From: Amylostereum areolatum
Lineage: Eukaryota > Basidiomycota > Agaricomycetes > Russulales > Stereaceae
NCBI GenBank assembly: GCA_012932865.1
Contig: SAXG01000006.1
Coordinates: forward strand, 744,001-808,000
Reading direction: 5' to 3'
DNA: 64,000 nucleotides
Shown: positions 1 through 9,292 of the stretch, piece after piece
How positions within the stretch are numbered: position 1 is the stretch's first letter
How the letters are laid out: every line of letters starts with the position of its first letter
Notes under the pieces: generated by a model
What the model was told of the DNA's origin: nothing
What the model saw: the letters and a program-made list of their open reading frames with translations, nothing else
The model's database searches: none
Program-made: the position numbers and the translations under genes

Positions 1-2310
1 AAGGCGTGGGTGTCGCGGGAGGCTGCTGGGCTCCAGGCGTGCCCATGCCACGCATGTGGGCCGGCAAGGTGGGAGCATATCCTGCGCCCTGTCCCCATGT
101 ACTTGGAGTGTACTGTTTCGAGCTTCCAACGGTATTGGCAACTACGCGTGGCGTTCCCGACTGCTGCGCTCCATTGACAAAAGGCGACTGTGAAGTAGCT
201 GTCGCCAAGGCCTGGCCTGGAGTCGTCGTGCCCGTTGGTTGATAGTTGTACCACGAGCCACCGTAGGAGTACTGCTGGTGGCCTGTCGAGTTGTATTGTG
301 GGGTATATGTTGACGTGGACTGACCGGCGGTCGGTGTCTGCGCGTAGGCATTGGGGTAGTAATTGCTGGCGTTCTGGGGATAGTTGTAGCCAGTGCGATA
401 TTGCCCGGATGCATAACCAGCGTATGAGTAGCCCGGGTAGCCTGAGGGAGCACCTGTGACTTTCATAGGATTTGAAGCAGCGACGGGTGTAGCGGGGGCG
501 ACAGGCAAGGCCGATGTCGATGTCGATGCCAGAACCGGGGCTGGTATTACAGTGCCAGACTTGATGTGCAAGGTGGTATCGTCACGAAGAGCGGTGGTAT
601 GGTCCGAGGGGAGTGTTCCCTGCCATCCTTGTGAGACGCCCACAGGCAGTGTACGGTGAAGTTTGTGCAGGACAGATGGCGGAGGAACCAAAGGCGCAGG
701 ATCTGCGGAAGTTTGAGGGCGAAGAGAGGCGATTAACGCAAGAGAGTCCGTGATACCTTGAGCTATGCGTTCGCCATTATTAGTATATCCATCTTTCGCG
801 GACAGCAAGCGAACGCACCGACAGCCCACTCCTCCGAATTAACTTCCACAGGAGTCGATCCTCCGTTAGGCCCGCCGAGTCGCCGTAGCTGTAACTCTTC
901 CAACCTCCGTAAAGCACTGGATGTTCTGTCTAATAATTCTTGCACCAAAGACTCCAACTCGATCGTGTCCAAAGCTCCTTTGATAGACGCAACTTGCTCC
1001 GGTGAAAATAGTGATTGCAGAGCCTCTTCCTCCGTTCGATCCACCTGTGTAAGAGCCTCTTCCATGATTGGGTCCACGGCCTCGACGTTAACATCTTGCA
1101 TTTCCACATCGTCCGATATCGCAGCAAATGGTTCACGGTGTATGATATCGGAGCCCGGAGTCCGCAGCAGCTCTCGTTTCCTTTGTTCCGACCAGAGGAC
1201 CTCCCCAAGCGCAACTTGACCAACTTCCACGCTTTCTTGATCAAATGTAGGCGCGAAGCTGGCATAAGGGCCATAGTCCAAGAACGCGCCGGTGCTGACA
1301 CGGCGTGAGCCAGAAGGGGCGGTACTCCTGGATGGTGTCTGCTTGGAGTATGATCCGAGACTTGGCGGGTTTTGATCAGAAGATGAAGGGGTGGGCAAGA
1401 TAGCGACAAGCTCTGCATGTCCTGTCTGCAATCCCTTCAACTCCTTTGCATCTGAAGACGTGGCTTCCGAGTTGAGAGACGTCCACCATTCGCCTGTTGG
1501 TAGTTTTTGCATTAACGCATATTTGCGCTTCCGAGGGACGTTAGAGGAGAGTGGAGAAGGAGAAAGGTCTTGTTTTGTACTGTCGTCGTCATCACCAAAG
1601 CTATCTGTGCGGTCGGGGATGATAGTCTCAAGATGAAGAAGGGAAGGGTTGTTGTGAACGCATGACTGTTGGAGGAGGGATAGTGCGAGATTGCAGAATC
1701 GAAGCTGCTGTGCGGCTGGTGCCGATGGACGAGATCGAGGATGTGCGAAAACCGGGAAAAGGGGTTGCACAGCGGCCTGTTGAAAATGGAAGATGAGAAT
1801 GATGGGGGTTGTGCTGCAAATGTGAAAGCACCTTAAGAACACGAGCTGGATGTCGCGAGGACTCTTTTAAAAGAGTCCGGAAAGAATATGACTGAGGCGT
1901 GGTCGAAGATTGCGGGTCAAGTGTATTACTTTCGGTGGGGTCGGCTGGTAGTGGGAATACACGGTCTAGGAGCCCTTGCGTATCAAGCCTGCAGAGACAC
2001 AAATATGAGCTAACGCACGTGCGTAAAGACAACGGACTCACTTCTCGAGGATTTCAAGGATATATTTCGCATCCTCTGGGTCGAGTGGAACATCGCCGGC
2101 ACCCTTGTCGTCGACAAATGCCTGCTCGATGCCATCTTCCTGTTTGATACCTGTGTCGTTTCGAGCTTGTTTTGTGGTTGGCTGGCCCTCATGGTCGGTC
2201 AGTGAGGTGCGCTTGCGCTTCTTCGCACCAACTGATTTGGGAGGCGCCGGAGGCAGAAGCTCAACAGCCTTTTCCTTTGCCTTGTCGTTTGAACGTGTCA
2301 CTCTCGCCAT
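1..2310 (-). CDS. Unrecognised protein with low-complexity Tyr/Gln/Gly-rich C-terminus (3' end off window)
   Basis: I do not recognise this gene. The start codon is at 2310. Introns fit at 1989-2041, 1777-1831 and 763-818 (donor GTGCGT, branch-like TACTAAT, acceptor CATAG); all three keep one reading frame, which stays open to base 1, so the C-terminus is missing. The N-terminal ~60 residues are Lys/Arg-rich (AKKRKRTS), suggesting a nuclear protein. A helical segment follows (KYILEILEKLDTQGLLDRVF), then an acidic middle region with a likely coiled coil (ELESLVQELLDRTSSALRRL). The last visible ~150 residues are rich in Tyr, Gln, Gly, Ser, Thr and Pro (GYASGQYRTGYNYPQNASNY), a prion-like composition. 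It is divergent from the mL43 gene. A chromatin or RNA-binding role is only a guess from composition. Confidence 0.6.
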
Positions 2311-2613
2311 AAGGTAAGCTTGGAATTTGAAGGTGGGGTGAAATGAAGATAGAGTGGTTGAAATGAAGAGATCGTTGACGCGTCGAGAGGTTTTGAATGG
2401 CGGAGAAACGCGTCGAGGCGGGGACGCGTCCGAACCGTGTCGAAATCGAGTGCGCGCGGGTGAGTGGTAGCAAGAGGTCCGGCAACGGTAGTCGGTGTCC
2501 AGACTCGGTCCCAGACCATGAATGATCACGTGATTATTCGGGGTTAGCGTCTTCGCCGAGTCCACGTCGCCGCGCCTGGTGCCCCGGTGTCTCCATCGTT
2601 CGCCTAGTCGGCC
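2311..2613. promoter_or_regulatory. Shared divergent promoter with CACGTG palindrome
   Basis: This 303-bp gap separates two divergent start codons (2310 minus, 2614 plus), so it must hold both promoters. A 10-bp perfect palindrome, ATCACGTGAT, lies at 2525-2534. CACGTG is the core recognised by bHLH factors of the Cbf1/Pho4 type in fungi. Use of this site here is inference. Confidence 0.5.
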
Positions 2614-3118
2614 ATGGCTTCCAAGCTCGCCCCTGCGACTAAGCCTTTATTCCGCGCCCAACTCAGCTCTCGTCCAGCCAACGGACACGTCACATTTATT
2701 CCACAGATACGAAAGCTTGTTTTCGAGTACTGCGACAAGTGGGCGTCCTCTGCCAACACACGGACATACCTCTATAATCACCTCGAGCAGCTCGCGCGCG
2801 ACAACCCACATGTTGAGGTAGTGGTCAGACAGCGGAACCAGAAACAGCCTATTGTTAGGGGATTCTACCGTGCGTTTCTCCTCTCCTTCGCATTCCAGGG
2901 ATGTCCTCAATGTTACCCTCGTCTTTCTAGTGAATGACAACGAGAAGGTCATTGGTCTTAAGGAGTTCGAGGTTAATGGGATCCAAAACAAGGTCCAGCT
3001 TCTCTTAGACTCTTCCGGAGCAAAAATCAAACCACTCAAACGGCGCACGGTGGAGAGTACGACAGAGTCGGCGAGAGGGATTTGGAGTGGATTGCACGAC
3101 ACGCCTTTCCAAATATAA
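2614..3118 (+). CDS. MRPL51: Mitochondrial large-subunit ribosomal protein mL43 (yeast MRPL51 family)
   Basis: Two exons with one intron at 2870-2930 give a 147-residue protein. The L51/S25/CI-B8 thioredoxin-like domain fills its first ~110 residues: a basic start, then RKLVFEYCDKWASSANTRTY, then a stretch ending HVEVVVRQRN..PIVRGFY, and after the intron LNDNEKVIGLKEFEVNGIQN. This order matches fungal mL43, a protein of the mitochondrial large ribosomal subunit. The basic N-terminus is compatible with mitochondrial targeting, although in this family the mature protein keeps it. The C-terminal ~40 residues are variable. The ATG at 2614 directly precedes the conserved domain and lies downstream of an in-frame stop. 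No lesions are visible. Confidence 0.9.
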
Positions 3119-3925
3119 AGACTGTGCCCTCGCATCTTGTACGCTGTTGTTGCTACTCTGGCGTAATTCATATTCCTTGACGGTACGTGGACACTACACC
3201 GTGCTGACCGGCGACGCTGACATTGTAAATTAAGCTTGATAGATTTGTGGATTATGGTACATCCGCGTAATGGCATTCCTTTAAAAACAGTCGCCAATCC
3301 CTCGCCTCTGTCAAGAGTGATCCCAGATTCCCAATACCCGTCTACCAATAACTACACCTACTTTCCTTGAGCCTTTAGGGGTCCCTGATTGTCACACATC
3401 TTGGTGTGTCGAGAGACTTTCTCAACGCGCTGTTGGGGGCATTGCCCGGCCTGGCTCCCTCGAGTCTGGCGGTCTTTCCAGCGGAATGCCACCAGGCGTG
3501 TGCCGCCGGTTCTCGCTGCCGTTGGCCGTTCGGCTGTACGTAAATGAAGACTTCGCACGACCCGATAAGATGATCACTTGCCTCGAGGCGGACACGCCTG
3601 ACCATCGTGTTTTTTCTTCCCCAACACCTGCGCCACGACATACCCACGACACGCCAGGTTTCAACCGTTCAAGGAGCGCCACGAGAAAGGAGCCGAATGG
3701 ACGTAAAGCGAGGCTCCCACGTGTTGACTGAGTAGATATTGGGGAGACGAGAACAGGGTTTCTCGTCTTCCCCCTTTCCACATTGCTCGGGTGAGTCATT
3801 TATTCTTCAAAATCTGCTGTTCGGCAAGGTGGCTGATAATCGATCGCGTACATCTCGTTAGCTTGGACCATTCTCTCCTCGCTGTCCTCTCCCCGCGACT
3901 CTCGTCGTAAAATCTGCTCCCTCAA
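3119..3925. other. Intergenic, nothing recognised
   Basis: No open frame here joins into a plausible spliced gene. Several minus-strand frames up to ~125 codons (for example 3422-3799) have no recognisable domain and no usable splice neighbours. A lone CACGTG lies near 3718. The right part should hold the promoter of the gene starting at 3926. Confidence 0.4.
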
Positions 3926-6111
3926 ATGTCTCCATCCCGCCACACCCGGGCTCCTAGCCGCACAGACTCAGTACGTGCCAGCACCGTGACTGCAAATTGA
4001 TCTGTTCCAACACATTGTCCATAGCTCTTGAGTGACTCGTCCACGAATTCGACCTTAGTCGACAGCATGGTGCGCAAACAATTTCCGCGAGTATAACTCA
4101 GACTAACCCGATGCTTTGCAGGATATCCCATTCTATCCAGACGGGGAGCACGTTATGATGCACCTGGACTACGTCCTGGTAAGTCGCACTCTTCATTCGC
4201 GGACTCTATTGTACTAATGGCCACTGAAACAGCCTGTGACCGGAGATGACCTCTCGGATCCCTTCCTGTCCTTCCTCAATAATGCTTCCTGAAGAGCCTA
4301 TGGCCCCATCCCCGGCTTCCTCATCACACTTCCTGCTCCTACCTTCTTCGTCTGCGGGTTCGAAGCCACGTCTTTGGCTCCAACGCAAACGTCGTTCCAC
4401 ATCTCCTAACCTATCTATGCCCACCGACCACCGTGCTTCTCTTTTGAACTCCCTTTTCAATGCTCGTTGGCCCAAGTCTGAGCCAGAAGACCCCATCTTT
4501 GGCCAAACCACGCCTCGCGCCCTCTCCCCCTTTCGCGGACAACCGACAGCGCCACTCCGTCCACACTCTACCCAGTCCATGCCTCGGAGCATCCTGCGTT
4601 CCGATTCGCGTGCCGGAATGTGTCCCAGTAAGCCCCAGCGTTCCTTGGGCTCGGTCAAGTTTGCAAAAAGCGCCGGTGTGCGAGTCTATAGCTGCATGCA
4701 GCGCGAAGACTCGGACTTTGACGAGGGATACGGCGCTGGGAGAATCGACGCAGAGGAGGATGCCCCGGGGAAGCCTACACCACCAGCAGTTGCCTCAGCA
4801 TGACTCTATGCGGGGCCATTCGGATGAGTCTGATGGCGTGACCAAGGGTTCACGCTAGCATCGTGTCAGCTTCAATCCAACCCCCTCAATCTCGGCGCCA
4901 TTCCGATTATCCGTTGCGAGAAAGTCGGCTTCGCGCCCAAGTCAGCGTGAGTACAGGTTGTCCTCTCAGTTTCAATCCCCACAGAGTCCTCGATGGACGG
5001 CGACGAGCGCGGGTTATGTAAGCAGTATTCATTTTCGTCGTCGCGCCAAGTCATCCTCGTTCCTTCCTCTCACCACGTCCTTCTCTTCTCCCCGTCCTTC
5101 ACCTGGCCATAACCCCTCATCTGTAATGGGCGACTCCGACGTACCGAGATTTGGACGGCGCGTCAGGGTTTCCGTGGATGTACGAAGGGTTGGGTATGGA
5201 CTCTCCCTTCGACACTCTCATGTGGGCATCATCCAGAGTCTGGACCATGGTGCGTGTTCTATTCACTTACCGCCCACCTGCCCTCGCGACAGCATTCAGG
5301 ATTTGCACATGCTCCGGCGCCCCTCTTGTTGTCGCTGGCAGTCGTCCTCACCTTCGCTCGCGGCCTTGAACTTTACTCCTGGTCTTGAACTTTGCTCGTG
5401 GTCTTGAACTTTACTCTCGGTCTCTCGATTTTTGCTTGCGGTCTTGGTCCTCGCTCGCGATCTTGGTCCCGCTCGCGCTCCTCTCTGGTCCTGGCTCTCT
5501 GTCCCCTGGCTCACTGGGTTCCCTGGTCTTATCTCGGTCTCCGTCTGGTCCACCTGCTTTGTTGGCATCCCAGGTAACCCTCTCTCACCTGTCATCCCTC
5601 TCCATATATCCCGTAGCAACTGGTACCAATGTCGCGCCGCGCGCGAGCGAGAGAAGGCTAAGGACGCCGACACCGACTCGATGATTACGTATCCACCTCC
5701 GCGCGAGCGCCCGACACGGAACGAATCATTCTTGCGCCGTCTTATGACCAAGTCGAACAAGCAGGAGAAGTGTGTCTCCGGTCCAGGGAAGCTGGTTATC
5801 TCGGCCCCGATGCCCCTCGCTCGGGCAGCGTCATTGCGAGAGATGAAGGAGGCCAGCAGGAGCAAGGCGGAGCTAGCCACCGCTGCCGAGAAGAAAAAGA
5901 AAGCGAAAGCGAAGAAGTCACCAGAGCTGCCACCCGTACTGGTCGCCGAGAAGAGCACGAAGTCGCGGTCGTTCTGGGGACGACGTGCGGCCGGCTCTTA
6001 GCCACAACGCTCGGATGCAGAGCGTTGATGCTGTGTCTCGTGAGTTGCGTCCTTCGGGTTTGCTGTCAGTTGGCTAATGGCGTATGTGATAGGTTGTGTT
6101 ATCCGGCCTAG
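3926..6111 (+). pseudogene. Multi-exon membrane-protein gene broken by several one-base shifts and a stop
   Basis: I do not recognise this family. The 5' part is clean: exons 3926-3970, 4025-4069, 4122-4178 and from 4233, all joined in phase 0 by good introns (the third has GTAAGT and TACTAAT). The frame then hits TGA at 4290. Reading resumes one base over in an open frame with high third-position GC, and similar one-base shifts are needed near 4760, 4855 and 5153. Later exons give MDSPFDTLMWASSRVWTM, hydrophobic stretches (PLLLSLAVVLTFARGLELY; a second after an in-frame TGA at ~5388, inside a degenerate tandem repeat), then a basic Lys-rich stretch ending at 6001. A possible last exon encodes VVLSGLGLAAVAILIQ. 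It could be a live gene with sequence errors or a true pseudogene. The exon structure after 4290 is uncertain. Confidence 0.45.
5364..5480 (+). repeat. Degenerate short tandem repeat (unit near GGTCTTGAACTTTACTC)
   Basis: The phrase CTTGAACTTTACTC / CTTGAACTTTGCTC recurs about every 20 bases three times, then decays into CTCGCTCGCGATCTTGG-type copies. It lies inside the hydrophobic coding region of the broken gene, and its second unit carries the in-frame TGA. Confidence 0.55.
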
Positions 6112-6460
6112 GCCTCGCTGCCGTCGCCATCCTAATTCAGTGACTGACCTCCACATGAGAACTTGGGGGACGTGGGGACGGGATCTCCCGCGTGTCCATT
6201 CTACGATCGCCTAGGGCCGTCGAGGGCTGGCGTTGCGTATGTAGCCATGGTATGGGTATGCATCATATTCACATGAACATTTGCCACTATGCCTTCATGC
6301 TGCTTCTTCTATGCCATATGCCCATGTCTCAAACGTGCTGGTACTCAGTGACGACAACAGCTAGCCAGTGACGATTGCGTTAATGAGATGAGAACTAATA
6401 ATGGGGTGCGTAACATGTAAGGCCCTACGGTAATACGACCAGTAAGACAGCGACCGGGCG

Positions 6461-7102
6461 TCACTGCTGCTTGGAGCGGAGCTTTTGCTTCTCAGCCTCC
6501 CATCGCGAGTGGACCAGTGCCGCACCCTCTGCACGAGCGCGAACGACTGGAGGTAGCATTTGAAGGCGTGCAGCTTCAAGGTGAGGAGGGAGAATGCCGT
6601 CATTGCGAATCACCTAGCAGTGTTATCAGCCTTGCGCAGGTAGGACACGCGGGGTACGGGAGGCGTAACCGTATGCAAGGGAAAAGAACCTACGGAACCA
6701 ATGGATAGGAAGAAAGAGAAGGTAGCTGCGCTGCTCAGCATGTACTGAGAGAGGGTCGCAAGCGCTCCTCGTGGGCCAGCGCCGCCTCTAGATGAGGCGT
6801 GACACGCTGTGAACATGTTTGGTGGGGTCGAGGGGGAAAACAAAGGCGTACCGAATGATAGTGTAGCTACCGAAGATGAAGCCTATGGTGAGGCCCACAC
6901 CGCTACCCATGAGGAACCCCATCCTGCACGCAAGACATGGGGGTCAGGTCACCAGCACGCATCGGAGAAACACGATGGACGCGTGCGTACTTCACTGAGA
7001 GCACGTTGGTGATTCAAAGGGGTGCATGTGGAAGCGACGACTATAAAACTTACTTTTCTCCCATACTGACGGGCCTTGAGGGTGGCGTACTGCTTGGGAC
7101 AT
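6461..7102 (-). CDS. MGR2: MGR2/ROMO1-family inner-membrane protein of the TIM23 translocase
   Basis: Five exons give 123 residues: 7054-7102, a 4-nt microexon 6991-6994, 6852-6923, 6694-6787 and 6461-6613, with introns of 59, 67, 64 and 80 nt. Without the microexon (TGAA) the frame is lost; with it the junction reads SVWEKMKMGFLMGSG, the family's conserved entry. Two glycine-rich transmembrane hairpin helices follow (MGFLMGSGVGLTIGFIFGSY and ATLSQYMLSSAATFSFFLSI), the Romo1/Mgr2 signature. In yeast Mgr2 couples TIM21 to TIM23 and controls lateral release of preproteins. The ~45-residue charged C-terminal tail (ending EAEKQKLRSKQQ) is longer than in animal ROMO1. It is divergent from PEX10, 156 bp away. 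Confidence 0.9.
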
Positions 7103-7258
7103 GGTCGACGTTCGGTCGACGTGCAAATTCAAGGGCAAGGTGCAGGCGTAAGCCCTAGTTTAGGGTCGACTCTTTCCCAATTGCCCGGCGCGAATCCCGC
7201 GCTATCCCGCGATTTCAGGCGCGTTTGTCAGTTCACTGGTCTGGCATCAGCCTACACG
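7103..7258. promoter_or_regulatory. Divergent promoter MGR2 / PEX10
   Basis: Only 156 bp separate the start codons of MGR2 (minus) and PEX10 (plus), so both promoters and 5' leaders share this segment. I see no clear TATA box. Confidence 0.5.
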
Positions 7259-8483
7259 ATGCCTATGCAAATGCCAACATTTCCTGCTGCTCAACAGGCT
7301 CAAATAAGTGAGCATACTCCACCCTCTCGCTTTTCACTGATCGTGAACCCGATCATCCAGTCCGTGCTCACCAGAGAGACCTCATTCACGTCTCGTCCTT
7401 GAGGGAGCAGGCGGAGAACATCTTGCGTTCATGGTTAGGTGCGCGGCTGCATGCTGGAACTGCGTGGATGATCCTCAAACTTTATATCCATGCCAGGTTC
7501 ACGCTGGCTTACGCGGTATGACAAGGAGATCGAGCTCTTGGTGAAGGGACTGTATTATGGGCTCACTACCGGCAGAGGTGAGTGTTATTTATCAGGTTCG
7601 TACTCGCTGTCGGGTTAAGGTTCTTCATTTCATAGCAGTACAAACTCTGGGCGAGGAATATACTGATATTTGGACGCACCCTTCCCGAGCACGCACGCGA
7701 CGACTGCAGGCTTCTCTCATCCTTCTTCCCACTCTACCGCCATATCTGCTTGCCCGCCTGGGTCCGGTACTGTCGGCACGGCATTTATATGTCAAGGATT
7801 TCCTCGGACACTGCGTAAACGTTCTGGAGGTGGCGAGTGAGCTGAACCTCACTATCTTCTATCTGCGTGGACAATATTACGATCTTGTCAGGAGGATAAT
7901 GCGCATGCCCTATGTGAGTACCTATGGTGGTTCTCTTCGACGATTCTTGACTGTTGCGTAGGTATCCGTGGTCCCAGAAGATCCACATACACGCCCACCG
8001 TCCTACTCTTTACTTGGTGTATTCATCCTCATGCGGTTGATGTATCGGTTGATATCGTTCTTGCGCTCTCGGAGACCGACTGCCAGCGACGGAAAGCAGC
8101 GCCAACCCTCCCATCATGCCTCTGAAGAGCCGCACATCGACGACCGGCCAGTGTCTTCGCTCCTCCAGATTGCAGACCCTGAATCAGACCCTGCACCCCG
8201 CGCTGAGGAAGACGAGTACACCATCCTTGACGTGGAAAGTATACCGTCCGACGTCCGCGCTGCACGCATATGCACATTGTGCTTGGAGGAACGGACGGGC
8301 ACTTGCGCGACAGAATGTGGCCATTTATTCGATTGGGAGTGTATCTACGGATGGGGCAGAGAAAAGGTACGTGCCTCATTGCTTTGCCAGAGGTTTTGCT
8401 GAAGCTAATAACCACAGTCTGAATGTCCTTTGTGTCGACAGGCGCTGGATTTGACTCGATTGTTGCCCATTTATAACTTGTAG
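7259..8483 (+). CDS. PEX10: Peroxin 10, RING-type ubiquitin ligase of the peroxisomal import machinery
   Basis: Six exons (introns 7308-7360, 7439-7496, 7578-7638, 7914-7961, 8367-8417) give about 317 residues. The N-terminal Pex2/Pex12-type domain starts with AQIIRAHQRDLIHVSSLREQ and includes LVKGLYYGLTTGRVQTLGEE and the hydrophobic segments LLPTLPPYLLARLGPVL and LLGVFILMRLMYRLI. The C-terminal RING finger has ordered zinc ligands: CTLC, then C..ECGH, then C, with ECPLC supplied by the last exon. Pex10 sits in the peroxisome membrane with Pex2 and Pex12 and helps ubiquitinate and recycle the import receptor Pex5. A Ser/Asp-rich linker precedes the RING. The 3' end converges with the SmE gene. 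Confidence 0.95.
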
Positions 8484-8614
8484 CATCTCACCGTCACAAT
8501 GAATTACATGCTACATTTAACGTCCTGGACGAGAGAGCGATCACACATTCTGAGCAGCAAGATGGGGAAAAGTACAACAAGATACGAGACAGTAGGTTAC
8601 AGGCATGGCACAGG

Positions 8615-9208
8615 CTATACAACTTGCTGAATGAGCGTGATATTGTCGCCTTTTAGCATGATGCGCCCTGGGATCCTGAACTGAGCTGGGTGCTTATGAA
8701 GATCGAAGTTTACATACCTAGCTCGCGCCGTGGTTGCGACTCTTTTACATACACCTCTGCCGCCTCGTCGATCACGATGTTCATGAACTCGTCGAAGCCC
8801 TGTCAGGTCACCGTGAGCAGGAGTGCACGAGGAGACTGAGGAAGGAGCCAAGTATGAAACGGGGAAAAGAAAAGGTAGCGTCACTTTGTGCACACCGCTG
8901 AAGACCGTGGTCATCGCGGCTTGGACAGGACTGTTGGACAGAACATAAGGGTGCAAAAGTAGGGAGACACGCACGATGATTCGACCCTCTATCCGCATGT
9001 CAATGTTATCATATAGCCAAACGACGACTTTTGTGCGCTACAAGATACGCGGTGAGATCAAGACTAGACGTGCTAGGAGAGCGGACGCGTACTTGCTGCA
9101 GATTTTTGAAGATCACGTTCTATATACGGGGGTTAGCAGCAGTGCAAGGATGAAGGGACAGCTTCCTACGATGGGTTGTACCATCACGCGTTGTTGACGT
9201 CCCGACAT
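8615..9208 (-). CDS. SME1: Small nuclear ribonucleoprotein E (SmE)
   Basis: Five exons (9170-9208, 9093-9119, 8975-9037, 8718-8799, 8615-8667) give 87 residues, the normal size for SmE. Markers are the N-terminal QQRVMVQPIN, the Sm1 motif region (RTKVVVWLYDNIDMRIEGRI then GFDEFMNIVIDEA) and the Sm2 motif GRIMLKGDNITLI. SmE is one of the seven Sm proteins forming the ring on U1, U2, U4 and U5 snRNAs, so it acts in pre-mRNA splicing. The third intron (8800-8974, 175 nt) is about three times the local norm and lies between the two halves of the Sm1 motif. Start codons of SmE and the dynein gene are only 84 bp apart, head to head. Confidence 0.93.
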
Positions 9209-9292
9209 TTTGAGTGGGTATGAATAGAGCAGCGAGAAAGAGAGCGGTGTGTATGAAGGCGATTGTGAGCGTCGACTCAGTTCACTTTCGAA
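9209..9292. promoter_or_regulatory. Very compact divergent promoter SmE / dynein heavy chain
   Basis: Only 84 bp lie between the SmE start codon (9208, minus) and the first plausible dynein start codon (9293, plus). If the dynein start is instead ATG 9398, the gap is 189 bp. Either way no room exists here for the ~1,100-residue tail of a full-length dynein heavy chain. Confidence 0.5.

Noticed and set aside
5296..5958. Minus-strand frame of 220 codons with Arg/Ser-rich end
   Set aside because: The plus strand shows better codon bias and splice sites; the Arg/Ser pattern is the complement of the tandem repeat.
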